A stretch of DNA of 42,938 bases from an uncultured Pirellulaceae bacterium. Its GTDB lineage: Bacteria > Planctomycetota > Planctomycetia > Pirellulales > Pirellulaceae. A program made the position numbers and the translations under genes. The DNA is taken from positions 1 to 42,938 of the forward strand of contig CAJQPP010000134.1 of assembly GCA_905480235.1 (NCBI GenBank), in the 5' to 3' direction. Of this stretch, positions 35,297-42,938 are shown piece by piece. The notes below the pieces were generated by a model. It did no database searches and was not told the origin of the DNA. It was given only the letters and a program-made list of their open reading frames with translations. Every line of letters begins with the position of its first letter. Position 1 is the stretch's first letter.

Positions 35297-38065
35297 CTAG
35301 AAGCCGGCGGAATCCTTTCCGTTTTCTTTTGTAAAGGTCTCGAGTTCTTCCGTCAACTGTTTTGTTTGCAGCTCCAACTGACGGTACCACTCCTTCGCAC
35401 CCACAACCAATTCACTTTCCCCGAGTACTTCCAGTTTCCGGGCGATACTGGCAACGGATGTTGCCCCCAAGTGGTTCAAGGCACCCTTCAAGGCATGCGC
35501 GGACAGCCGCAACTGGGCCGGACTGCCTGATTCAATGCCCTGCCAAACCTGAGCCATCATGCTTTCGCGCTCTTCTACAAATACCTGAATCAGGTCACAC
35601 AACAACTCGCGGTCGCCACCCACGGTTTCATAGGCATCTTTCCAGTCCACCAAACAGCTGGATTCCACCAGCGCTTGCCGCAAAATACTGGAATCGTCGA
35701 GATTGTCTCCCAAGGCTTGCATCAATTCCTGCATCCGAATGGGTTTGGCTAAATAATCATCCATGCCGGCATCAAGACAACGCTCCCGATCACCGCTCAT
35801 GGCATGTGCCGTCATAGCAATGATTGGAATCCGGGTATATGTATCCATCTCTAGCACGCGTATGGCCCGGGTCGCTTCCAAACCGTCCATGCCCGGCATT
35901 TGCACATCCATCAGAATTAAATCGAACGTCGATTCCTGGAATCGACGGACGCAATCCCTGCCGTTTCCGACCACCTCCACACGATGCCCATGTTTCTCCA
36001 ACAACCCAATTGCCAACCTTTGATTCACCGGATTATCCTCAGCCAACAAAACCGTTAACGAGGCGGGTCGCTCTTCAGCACCGTGGGTATGTTTGGTATC
36101 CGTCCGCTGCACGGGCTTTCCTAGCGAAGCGGCTATCGTCTCCCGCAAATCCGATCGTTTCACAGGCTTGAACAACTGAGCAAACACGCTGAGGTCTCGT
36201 CGCATCTCTGCCTCACCGTGCCGGCCACCTGAGGTCAACAATACGATCGGCATATTCGCAATGGCCGAATCGCTGCGTATCCAGGCCGCCAATTCCAAAC
36301 CATCATTGTGCGGCATATTAACGTCACTCAGCACGATCGAAACCGACTCACCAGCCAGCGCCATACTTTTCAAGATATCAAAACCGACCTTGGCACTTTC
36401 AGCCAACAGGGGACGCATCCCAAATCGTTGAACCATCTCACTGAGGATGTGCAGGCTGGTCTGGTTATCGTCGACTATCAACGCCGTCAAACCATCCAAC
36501 GAGGTCTCAGGAACATCCTCGAATTGGGTAGCATCAATCGGGAACGTCAAACCGAAAGTAAACTCACTGCCCTGCCCTACCTGACTGGTAACCGACAACG
36601 TGCCTCCCATCAGATCCACCAACCGGGATGCAATCGCCAACCCCAAACCAGTCCCGCCGTATTGCCGTGTCGTCGAAGAATCAGCCTGTTCAAACTCTCG
36701 AAAAATGCTCGCCATCTTTTCACTGGGAATGCCTATTCCCGTGTCACTCACTGAGACGATCACCTCGACAGAATCTGCGGATACCGATTCCACGTCCACT
36801 TTCACCAACACCTCTCCTTCATGAGTGAATTTGATGGCATTGCTGACGAGGTTAACCAAGATCTGTCGCAATCGCCCAATATCGCCAATCAACCGCACAG
36901 GCAATCGATGGTCAATTTGCATGGCCAGCTCTAATTGTTTCGTATGAGCCCGCAATGCCAACGTCCGCATTGTATCGGCCAAGCGTTCCGCCATATCGAA
37001 GGAAATCGAATCCAGCTCTAGCTTGCCTGCCTCAATTTTTGAAAAATCCAGGATGTCATTAATCAGTCCCAGCAAACTCTCTCCTGATTGCTGGACCATT
37101 GCTAAGTACTCCCGCTGCACATTGCCAACTTGGGTATCCAACAAAAGATCCGTCATTCCAATAATAGCATTCAGAGGTGTGCGAATTTCATGGCTGACGT
37201 TTGCCAGAAAATCACTCTTTGCTTGGTTTGCTGCTTCGGCCAACTCCTTGGCCTCGCGCAATGCCTGCTCTGCGCGTTTGCGGGTAGTCACATCCCAAAA
37301 CATTCCCTGGATACCAATTTTGGCTCCATCCACATCCGTGATCGGCGCTTTTAGCACCTCGACATAGACCTTGTCGCCATCGTTACCTGGATGCTCTTCA
37401 ATGTCATGGAATGGCAAACCCGTCTTCATTACCCAGCGATCGTCGTTGCAATACTTATCGGCCAGATCTTTTGAAAACAGATCATGATCCGTCGCCCCCA
37501 GCAACTCACGCAGTGGCTTTCCTACCGTATCGCAAAAATGTTGGTTGCAAAAAATGATTCGGCCTTCGCAGTCTTTGCGAAAAACATTGATCGGCAAACT
37601 CTCCACCAACGAATGGTAAATCGTTGTGGCCTCCTCCAAAGCGATCTCTGTTGTCACGCGCCCGGTAACATCCTTGGCAATGCAGCCAATCCCGGATATT
37701 TGGTCGCGACTGTCTTTTACCAACCGAATGGTCGCTTGCAAGTAACGAACTTCCCCCGTCGGGCGAATAATGCGGAAGTCATGTGTTAAACGACGAGCCT
37801 TCAAAACCTCTTTGAATTTCTGTTTAAGCGGTTCCTTATCGTGAGGATGAATGGACTCGTACCAAACCTCCGGCGTTTCTGCGAATTCATGCAATTCACG
37901 ACCGTAAATTTCCTCCGCGGTGGCATTGATATACTGCAACTCATAATCGTCCATCGTCACTGAAAGCACCAAATCATTGATGAGGTCCAACAGACGAAAA
38001 TGAAATTCAGGCTGGTCTTCCGGATTGAGCAATTCCCAGAGTTCCCATAAAAAAGTGTTGTGCAA
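35297..38065 (-). CDS. Hybrid histidine kinase: PAS-PAS-HisKA-HATPase-REC-REC-HPt
   Basis: A 922-residue phosphorelay kinase. Two PAS domains lie at about residues 25-140 and 145-270 (each ending in a PAC-like GIxxDVT block). HisKA has FLANVSHEIRTPLN (H292). The HATPase has the N-box LVNLVSNAIKFTH and GGTGLGLAI. Receiver 1 has D581 in VLSDVNMPHNDG, receiver 2 has D720 in LILMDVQMPGMDG, and the C-terminal HPt domain has LSAHALKGALNHLGA (H857). There are no membrane segments, so the signal is cytoplasmic and the PAS domains would bind it. The start seems to be TTG at 38065, because a stop lies just upstream in frame and the first in-frame ATG (residue 38) would cut into PAS1. Output probably passes to the receiver-HATPase protein encoded next. 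Confidence 0.94.
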   Translation of the reverse strand: MHNTFLWELWELLNPEDQPEFHFRLLDLINDLVLSVTMDDYELQYINATAEEIYGRELHEFAETPEVWYESIHPHDKEPLKQKFKEVLKARRLTHDFRIIRPTGEVRYLQATIRLVKDSRDQISGIGCIAKDVTGRVTTEIALEEATTIYHSLVESLPINVFRKDCEGRIIFCNQHFCDTVGKPLRELLGATDHDLFSKDLADKYCNDDRWVMKTGLPFHDIEEHPGNDGDKVYVEVLKAPITDVDGAKIGIQGMFWDVTTRKRAEQALREAKELAEAANQAKSDFLANVSHEIRTPLNAIIGMTDLLLDTQVGNVQREYLAMVQQSGESLLGLINDILDFSKIEAGKLELDSISFDMAERLADTMRTLALRAHTKQLELAMQIDHRLPVRLIGDIGRLRQILVNLVSNAIKFTHEGEVLVKVDVESVSADSVEVIVSVSDTGIGIPSEKMASIFREFEQADSSTTRQYGGTGLGLAIASRLVDLMGGTLSVTSQVGQGSEFTFGLTFPIDATQFEDVPETSLDGLTALIVDDNQTSLHILSEMVQRFGMRPLLAESAKVGFDILKSMALAGESVSIVLSDVNMPHNDGLELAAWIRSDSAIANMPIVLLTSGGRHGEAEMRRDLSVFAQLFKPVKRSDLRETIAASLGKPVQRTDTKHTHGAEERPASLTVLLAEDNPVNQRLAIGLLEKHGHRVEVVGNGRDCVRRFQESTFDLILMDVQMPGMDGLEATRAIRVLEMDTYTRIPIIAMTAHAMSGDRERCLDAGMDDYLAKPIRMQELMQALGDNLDDSSILRQALVESSCLVDWKDAYETVGGDRELLCDLIQVFVEERESMMAQVWQGIESGSPAQLRLSAHALKGALNHLGATSVASIARKLEVLGESELVVGAKEWYRQLELQTKQLTEELETFTKENGKDSAGF

Positions 38066-38150
38066 AAATTTTGGTCACAAGATCTTAATTTGCGAATGAC
38101 AAACACGTGACATGATAGGCCACGAAACGTCAAGCAAAGCGGCGACGACC

Positions 38151-39101
38151 CTACAATTCCACTCGCTCGCTGGTGGCAGCGATTGCCATGCCGGCGGCTC
38201 TGACACGGCCGGACGCTTTTGAGCTCGGATTGAGTGCTGGGTTGGTATGGTTCAAATGGATAAATCGAATTTTATTGCGGTCTCCCACCTTCAACGCACC
38301 AAACCGCTTAATGCTCTCCACCACGAAAGGATGCGGTATTTGAGCCATATCACGGCCCGGTAATTCCGCGCCGTCAAAAAAGGTTGCGTCCAGGTAAGCC
38401 ACGTCAACATCTGCAATGAGGTCTTCAATTCTTGTTTCCCAACGCTCCCATTTATCAATGTCAGGCAGAAAAAGTACGTTTCGCTCGGGGCCGGCAATAA
38501 GATAAGCGACCGTTTCCGAAAACTCGTCTCGATGCGGAACCAGAATGGGAGTTACGCTAAGCCGCTCATTCAACCGAACTGTTTGACCCGATTGCAGTTC
38601 CTGCAAATGGATATTCTTCAATTTGACCAACTGGCTCCAAGGACCATTATCCTGCAGATAGGATTTCATCCTGGGCATGACGTGGACGGGCAAGTTATCC
38701 GCCCCCATAACCTCACGTCCCAAATGTACCAACCCGGCGTAATGACCAATGTGGGCATGTGTCAAAAAAATTCCGTCGATGCCCAACCGATCCTCAACGG
38801 GACAGATTTCATTGAGGCGGGCGAGTTGCCGCGGGAATTCAGGAGTACATTCAAACAACCACCTCTGAGATGTTTGAGGGTCTACTACGGCCAAGCATGA
38901 CGGCCCCTCAACAGCTCCTCCGTGGCGATCGCGACAACAAAGTTTTTGGCAACCGGCTTGTGGAAACCCGCCATCTTGGGCCACCCCAAGAACCACCACA
39001 TAGGGAGATTTTTCTTGAGCAAATGCAGCCGGCGAAGCGAGATACAAGCAAAGCACCGCTGTAACCCGCGCGGCGATTGGGGACAGCACACAGAGATTCA
39101 T
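38151..39101 (-). CDS. Exported PqqB-like metallo-beta-lactamase-fold hydrolase
   Basis: A 316-residue protein with a signal peptide (residues about 1-28, ending AAFA-QEK). The metallo-beta-lactamase fold is shown by VVLGVAQDGGFPQAGC, the metal motif LTHAHIGHYAGL (H115, H117, H120), LFLPDIDKW and the late RFIHLNHTNPAL, which places another His. The HAHIGH variant and the GVAQDGGFPQ opening match the PqqB group rather than lactamases proper. PqqB is a PQQ-biosynthesis protein, but no pqqA, C, D or E is in view, and this copy carries a signal sequence, so its substrate is more likely something in the periplasm. ACGGAACG precedes the ATG at 39101. The gene lies 85 bases upstream of the kinase gene on the same strand. 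Confidence 0.85.
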   Translation of the reverse strand: MNLCVLSPIAARVTAVLCLYLASPAAFAQEKSPYVVVLGVAQDGGFPQAGCQKLCCRDRHGGAVEGPSCLAVVDPQTSQRWLFECTPEFPRQLARLNEICPVEDRLGIDGIFLTHAHIGHYAGLVHLGREVMGADNLPVHVMPRMKSYLQDNGPWSQLVKLKNIHLQELQSGQTVRLNERLSVTPILVPHRDEFSETVAYLIAGPERNVLFLPDIDKWERWETRIEDLIADVDVAYLDATFFDGAELPGRDMAQIPHPFVVESIKRFGALKVGDRNKIRFIHLNHTNPALNPSSKASGRVRAAGMAIAATSERVEL

Positions 39102-39436
39102 GGAGACGTTCCGTAAATTTCGAAATTTGACTAATCAAAAAGTCCTTGCACGCGACAGCCCTGAATCCCCCTCTAAAGTGTTGCAAAGTCAGTTCGGAAA
39201 CACAATCAAAGGCTCACGATAATCGTAAAACAAACGCTCTCTCGATCGACTTTTGCGGCTTGGGCGGAATTTCCGTGCCGCGTTTCCTGAAATGCCCGAA
39301 TCGGCCATGGAATCAGGCATATTGAACCAGTCTCATTGCTCGAGAGCCCCAAGATGGGATGGGTCATTCGACTATTGACACTCAGTCGATCCAGTGATAC
39401 TTTTTTGCCTTGGGACGGCGTTAGCCATCTCAACAG
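39102..39436. other. Intergenic region upstream of tRNA-Ala
   Basis: About 335 bases. Besides the candidate tRNA promoter at 39375-39403 I see nothing supported. A minus-strand frame that crosses the tRNA gene is a known kind of artefact and is rejected below. Confidence 0.5.
39375..39403 (+). promoter_or_regulatory. Candidate promoter of tRNA-Ala
   Basis: A perfect TTGACA at 39375-39380 is followed after 17 bases by TACTTT at 39398-39403, a poor minus-10; the alternative GATACT at 39396-39401 has 15-base spacing. Initiation near 39410 would give a short leader before the tRNA. Confidence 0.5.
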
Positions 39437-39509
<73 letters not shown>

Positions 39510-39527
39510 CTCACTATTACAGGCTGA

Positions 39528-39547
39528 AATGCGGGTTTTCCTGCATT
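39528..39547 (+). terminator. Hairpin after tRNA-Ala
   Basis: AATGCGGG pairs with CCTGCATT (one G-T pair) around a TTTT loop, 18 bases after the tRNA. There is no T-tract behind it, so termination is only possible. Confidence 0.4.
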
Positions 39548-39581
39548 AACTCGACCCCTTCGAGAGCGGCAAGTCAGTTAG

Positions 39582-39603
39582 ACGTTTTGACAACGTTTTG
39601 ACA
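39582..39603 (+). repeat. Two tandem 11-bp repeats upstream of the integrase
   Basis: ACGTTTTGACA occurs twice without a gap (39582-39592 and 39593-39603), between the tRNA and the integrase start. Each copy contains TTGACA. They could be integrase arm-binding sites or tandem promoter elements; neither TTGACA has a good minus-10 at the right distance. Confidence 0.7.
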
Positions 39604-39624
39604 ACCGCGATTGGAGGATCACCC

Positions 39625-40669
39625 ATGCAGCCCAAATATCAGAAACGCTCCGCTCGCGGTAAGTCTTATGCCCGAGTCTACCTTGACGGTAAATTCATAT
39701 CTCTGGGCGTTTAAAATTCGCCTCGGTCTCTGGCTAAATACGAGCGTCTAATCGCCGAATGGAAATCCGGCAATCTGGAGCGGCAATCTTTTAACGTCGA
39801 TGATCTGATCGCCGACTATCTTGATCATGCCGATGGTTACTATCGCAAGGCCGGTGAGCCGACTTCCGAGATCCACGCCGTCCGTGCGGCATGTCAGCGC
39901 CTCCATGATCTTTATGGTGACCTGACCGCATCCAAGTTTGGACCGCGACAATTTAAGACCGTGCGAGACGGCATGGTCCGCGATGGCTTAAGCGTAAAGA
40001 CCTGCAACCACTACTCGCTGCATGTTCTCAAGACTTTCAAGCATGCCGCAGCGGACGGACGCATCAAAGCGGAAGTCCACGCGGCATTGCAAACGATCGA
40101 AACCCTAAAACCCGGACGATGCCAGGCTAGGGTTCCAAGGACGAAACCGCCGGCAATGCTGGAACACATGGATGCAATTAGCGCATTTGTCTCTCAGAGG
40201 GTAAGGTCTGATGATGCAAATTCAGTATCTAACCGGTATGAGACCCGGCGAAATCTGCGGAATGAGACGAGACGATATTGATACCTCACGGGATGTATGG
40301 ATCTACACGCCGAGCCGACACAAGACAGAACATCACGGAAATGGGCGACTCATTCTAATAAACTCCGAGGCTCAGGCGAATCTGTTGCCCAGCATGTCCC
40401 GTGAGATCATTTTCCGAATGCTGGTTGCCAGTTACCGGAGAGCAATTGCAAGGGGTTGTCAGCAAGCCGGCATTCCGCGTTTTAGCCCGCAACAAATCCG
40501 CAAGGCATTCGCGGTCAAGATTTGGAACAAGTTCGATCTTGAAGCGGCTCAGGCGCTTCTAGGCCATTCCAGTGCGAGAACTACCGAGCAGTTTTATGCC
40601 GGCAGTAACATTGAAGCCGGACTGAAAATAATTGAAAAATTAGCAGATAGACTCTTTTCAAAGTCTTAA
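39625..40669 (+). pseudogene. Tyrosine recombinase (phage-type integrase), inactivated
   Basis: From the ATG at 39625, preceded by GGAGG, the reading is MQPKYQKRSARGKSYARVY, then a beta strand, then an in-frame TAA at 39712 where related integrases have an ordinary residue. The frame continues with SPRSLAKYERLIAEWKSG, a core-binding domain and a helical region down to about 40200. A one-base shift near 40202-40207 then moves the reading into the catalytic part: YLTGMRPGEICGMRRDD (first catalytic Arg), SPQQIRKAFAVKIW, LLGHSSARTTEQFYA (His and the nucleophilic Tyr). The usual HxxR has become QxxR. Stop, frameshift and lost His all point to a dead gene. The sequence style fits integrases found in planctomycetes. 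Confidence 0.85.
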
Positions 40670-40710
40670 GAGTTTAAATACTGTTGCCTATGAGGTGGAG
40701 CGAGCCTCAT

Positions 40711-40760
40711 GGAACCGAACCGAACCGACTTGAACCGACTTGAACCGAACCGAACCCGCA
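40711..40760 (+). repeat. Five 10-bp phased repeats
   Basis: Five consecutive 10-base units start at 40711, 40721, 40731, 40741 and 40751, each with the core GAACC and mostly a following GA, with variable last bases (GAACCGACT or GAACCGAAC). One unit per helical turn puts every copy on the same DNA face. An ATGAGG/CCTCAT stem flanks the left side (40690-40710). Located between the integrase remnant and the excisionase candidate. Confidence 0.75.
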
Positions 40761-40814
40761 CAGCAACGGCGCTTCGATCAGGACTAATACGCTCACAAGC
40801 AGACGCGATTCTGC

Positions 40815-40832
40815 ACCGTTTGATCAGACGGT
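40815..40832. promoter_or_regulatory. 18-bp palindrome, candidate operator of the excisionase gene
   Basis: ACCGT and ACGGT flank the symmetric centre TGATCA, with one T/G mismatch on each side of it. It lies 53 bases before the next ATG, where a repressor or the excisionase itself could bind. Confidence 0.4.
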
Positions 40833-40884
40833 TTCTTGCCAATTCTTTTGGCACATCGCAAATCCAATTGGAGGGAGCATTATT

Positions 40885-41181
40885 ATGCCCGCCAAAATTC
40901 TCAATGCGCCAGAAACGGCGAGGTGTTACCAAGACTTTACCGGATACCGTCCATCCATCCCCACGATATACCGCTGGTGGCAAGTCGGCGTTGCCGGTAT
41001 TCGCATGGAACAAACAATCCTCCCCCATCGGCGTGGCAGCACGAAAAAGCAAGTCGCCGAATTTCTTAAGGCTGTGGAAGCATCAGATCCAGCCGCATTC
41101 GTAGAGGCTCTTGGCCGCAGGCCAAATCGACATCGAAGCGTCTCAAGAAACACGGCATTAAGTAGAGAGGGACCCTCATGA
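40885..41181 (+). CDS. DUF1580-like helix-turn-helix protein, excisionase candidate
   Basis: A 98-residue protein. Residues about 22-65 read RPSIPTIYRWWQVGVAGIRMEQ and then RRGSTKKQVAEFLKAV. The pattern of TIYRW, a glycine-rich GVxGIRME turn and a ST...QxFLxA ending matches the small winged-helix DUF1580 proteins of planctomycetes, which resemble AlpA/Xis excisionases. GGAGGGAGC lies about 10 bases before the ATG. It stands next to a tyrosine integrase, the expected place for an excisionase. Its stop codon overlaps the next ATG (ATGA). The C-terminal 30 residues are basic and look unconserved. Function is inferred from motif and position only. Confidence 0.65.
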   Translation: MPAKILNAPETARCYQDFTGYRPSIPTIYRWWQVGVAGIRMEQTILPHRRGSTKKQVAEFLKAVEASDPAAFVEALGRRPNRHRSVSRNTALSREGPS

Positions 41182-41441
41182 TTCCAATGTGGATGCGGTA
41201 CGTCGGCATTCCCAAATATGGCTTCACGCCGACCCATGAACAGCCGTCTACCAAACAATCAACGGACACAGATCGATTAGCCGGGTCCGTGAATGTCGGC
41301 GCTGTGGATATCGGTGGAAGACTCGTGAAGAGCTCATGCCGGACGAGCTTTTTGACGCGATGTCAGGAAACTGATTTCAGCCGGTTTGAACCTTGGAGTA
41401 ACGAATGTCAGACGACTGACAGCAAAAGGTTCTTCGCGTAG
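41178..41441 (+). CDS. Small unknown protein coupled to the excisionase candidate
   Basis: An 87-residue frame. The start ATG (41178-41180) overlaps the preceding stop in an ATGA arrangement, the usual sign of coupled translation, and GAGGG lies directly upstream. The first 35 residues (MWMRYVGIPKYGFTPTHEQ) look like a protein, but the rest is Thr/Ser-rich and unstructured, so this could be a shortened or frame-damaged relic. I do not recognise a family. Confidence 0.4.
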   Translation: MIPMWMRYVGIPKYGFTPTHEQPSTKQSTDTDRLAGSVNVGAVDIGGRLVKSSCRTSFLTRCQETDFSRFEPWSNECQTTDSKRFFA

Positions 41442-41554
41442 GACTGTAGAACGCTGTCCAACGAAACCCACCCGCGGATGAACCGAGTCAAAATAGCCAC
41501 CAACACTTGCCCTGCCCAAAGCACCGGTTTTCAGCAACAAGATTGGCGTCTGCG

Positions 41555-42613
41555 TTAATGTTCCGGACTTACCAACTGGTGCCCCAGTTCACACAGGTCA
41601 GCTATCGGCTCCGCAACGCCCGCATTGGTGAGCTTAAAATTCACCATATTGCCACGCGGTCTTTTTTTCGCCGCTGTGGTATACGCATCGTCATAGTAAG
41701 ACAAAGCGATATCAGCAAACTCGGCAATCTGGTTCTCTTCCAACGCAGCCATTGCCTGCTGATACCTGATCCCACCGAGCCTCTTTTTCACCCTGCCAAT
41801 CGCGTCACCCAACGCGTTCGACGGCAGACCCCCGTAATCTCGCACCAGCAACTCAATACGGCGTTCTCGATCAGCTTCCGCAAAAATCCCGGGTGCCTCT
41901 CTCATTTGATTCCACAGTGGCAGGGGCAAGTCGACCCTGCCGATCGACTGACTTTCATCCTCAAGCCACACAGGTTGATTTGGGTCCAACAGCCGCCACT
42001 TTTCGAAAAGGTCATTTTCGAACTGTTCAACGGTCGGTTGCGGTGGTTGCCCAATTCCACCGAACGCTGATCCGCGATGACACGCAAGGGATTCGAGATC
42101 GATCACCTGCTCACCCTCTGCCTGCAGGTCCTGCAACAGAGCCGTCTTCCCGACACCCGTGTACCCTGACAAAATCACAATTTTCATCGGCTCAGAAAAG
42201 CTTTGATGGGCCGCACGTCGAAACGCTTTGTACCCCCCGATGATACGCGTTGCTACCAATCCAGTTCGACAGGCTAACCAGTTGAACGCTTCACTTCGCA
42301 TACCACCGCGCCAACAGTGGATAAACACATCCTGCCCCTGCTCGAACTGACTCAAAGCTTGCAGCAACACGTCTGCTTTCTCACCGACCAGACGCAACCC
42401 CAGCACGATGGCGTGATTCCTGCCCCGATTCTTATAGGCGATTCCTACCTCAGCACGCTCGCTATCGCTGAATAACGGAATGTTCACGGCATCTGGAATA
42501 TGCCCAGCAGCGAATTCACCGGGCGAACGCACATCGATCGTTGGCTTGGACGGTGACTTGGACGTTGACTTCAAATAGTCCTGAATGTCGATCGTTTCAC
42601 TAATCGCGATCAC
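41555..42613 (-). CDS. mnmH: tRNA 2-selenouridine synthase (rhodanese + P-loop)
   Basis: MnmH (SelU, YbbB) replaces the sulfur of 2-thiouridine at the wobble position of Lys, Glu and Gln tRNAs with selenium, using selenophosphate, by way of a geranylated intermediate. The 352-residue protein has an N-terminal rhodanese domain (PTIDVRSPGEFAAGHIPDAVN) with the active Cys in FIHCWRGGMRS (C100), then a P-loop GYTGVGKT (150-157) and the later DLESLACHRGSAFGG motif of the family. Length is close to normal. The start is a GTG at 42613. The organism should also make selenophosphate synthetase (SelD), which is not in this window. It is the first recognisable chromosomal gene after the tRNA-Ala element. 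Confidence 0.95.
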   Translation of the reverse strand: MIAISETIDIQDYLKSTSKSPSKPTIDVRSPGEFAAGHIPDAVNIPLFSDSERAEVGIAYKNRGRNHAIVLGLRLVGEKADVLLQALSQFEQGQDVFIHCWRGGMRSEAFNWLACRTGLVATRIIGGYKAFRRAAHQSFSEPMKIVILSGYTGVGKTALLQDLQAEGEQVIDLESLACHRGSAFGGIGQPPQPTVEQFENDLFEKWRLLDPNQPVWLEDESQSIGRVDLPLPLWNQMREAPGIFAEADRERRIELLVRDYGGLPSNALGDAIGRVKKRLGGIRYQQAMAALEENQIAEFADIALSYYDDAYTTAAKKRPRGNMVNFKLTNAGVAEPIADLCELGHQLVSPEH

Positions 42614-42938
42614 CTTGGGGTTTCAACAGCTGTTGTTCTAAGACTTGTGAGTAGCGCTCCTGAATAACACTATACAGCGGCAAAGGTGTATGTCATACGT
42701 GCCCGATTTTGCCAAGTATGTTGGTCCGAAGTCGGGCAAAGAATGGGCATAGCCTGCACACCCGCCCACCAGGATGGCGTCTAACAGACGTTCAGGCACC
42801 TGTCCGATATCTTGATCGAATGAGCCGGCAGGGCTTTAAAGCGGCGCTGAGCGAAAAACAGGTTTTTCCGGCCAAATTTTTTCGTCTGGCCCCGGAGAGC
42901 GACGGCACATTTTTGTGCATTATGAATCCTTATAAGTT
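42614..42938. other. Right-edge region without a supported gene
   Basis: The plus frame is open from 42664 to the edge, with ATG codons at 42718 and 42820. The later part (MSRQGFKAALSEKQVFPAKF and on) reads like a protein start, but no family is recognised and no strong ribosome site is seen. The upstream region of mnmH lies in the left part. The window cuts whatever begins here. Confidence 0.4.

Noticed and set aside
41270..41310. CGGGTCC near 41290 as the second attachment site of the tRNA element
   Set aside because: Only seven bases match the tRNA 3' end, too few for an attachment repeat.
41507..42070. Plus-strand 187-codon open frame inside mnmH
   Set aside because: It is antisense to a confidently identified gene.

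Overview
The window looks like a chromosomal segment of a planctomycete, probably of the Pirellulales type. The evidence is an exported PSD1/DUF1549/DUF1553 cytochrome-like protein next to a DUF1501 protein (a pairing typical of Planctomycetota), exported Gfo/Idh/MocA and sugar-epimerase proteins with twin-arginine-like leaders, a tricorn-type protease, a PQQ-repeat protein, and a DUF1580-like excisionase candidate beside a planctomycete-style integrase remnant. There is no rRNA and no CRISPR array. The assignment comes from gene content read by eye, not from a search.

Layout. 1-9.5 kb: a class III aminotransferase cut by the left edge, a TerB-like protein, a secreted PDZ protein, exported MsrA, an exported Gfo/Idh/MocA oxidoreductase, a thioredoxin-TPR protein, a MATE transporter and a VOC protein. 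9.7-18 kb: a 1250-residue tricorn-type protease closed by a strong terminator, then a minus-strand block of OleC-like acyl-AMP/beta-lactone synthetase and two M16 proteins, one active and one degenerate. 18-28 kb: five plus-strand genes behind a good sigma-70-type promoter: PSD1 protein, DUF1501 protein, membrane HELAH metallopeptidase, cupin, and an exported amidohydrolase with an ExbD-like tail. 28-32 kb: minus-strand aroA, PQQ-repeat protein and a secreted HEAT-like/beta-sandwich protein. 32-39 kb: a sugar epimerase with its own promoter, a ribbon-helix-helix protein with an Ala/Pro tail, a hybrid histidine kinase followed by a receiver-HATPase protein, and a PqqB-like hydrolase.

39.4-41.5 kb: the accessory part. 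A tRNA-Ala(GGC) is followed by two 11-bp tandem repeats, an integrase pseudogene (in-frame TAA, frameshift, catalytic His replaced by Gln), five 10-bp phased repeats, an 18-bp palindrome, a DUF1580-like gene and a small gene coupled to it by an ATGA overlap. I read this as the decaying end of an integrative element that used the tRNA gene as its attachment site. mnmH (tRNA 2-selenouridine synthase) follows, and the last 325 bases hold nothing I can assign.

Functionally most of the window is envelope and periplasm work: exported dehydrogenases, peptidases, redox repair and carbohydrate-type binding domains, with housekeeping genes (aroA, mnmH, tRNA-Ala) between them. I see no clear-cut novel defence or biosynthetic system. 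The best candidates for undescribed biology are the five-gene 18-28 kb cluster, the kinase/receiver-HATPase pair, the Ala/Pro-tailed DNA-binding protein and the repeats of the tRNA-Ala element.
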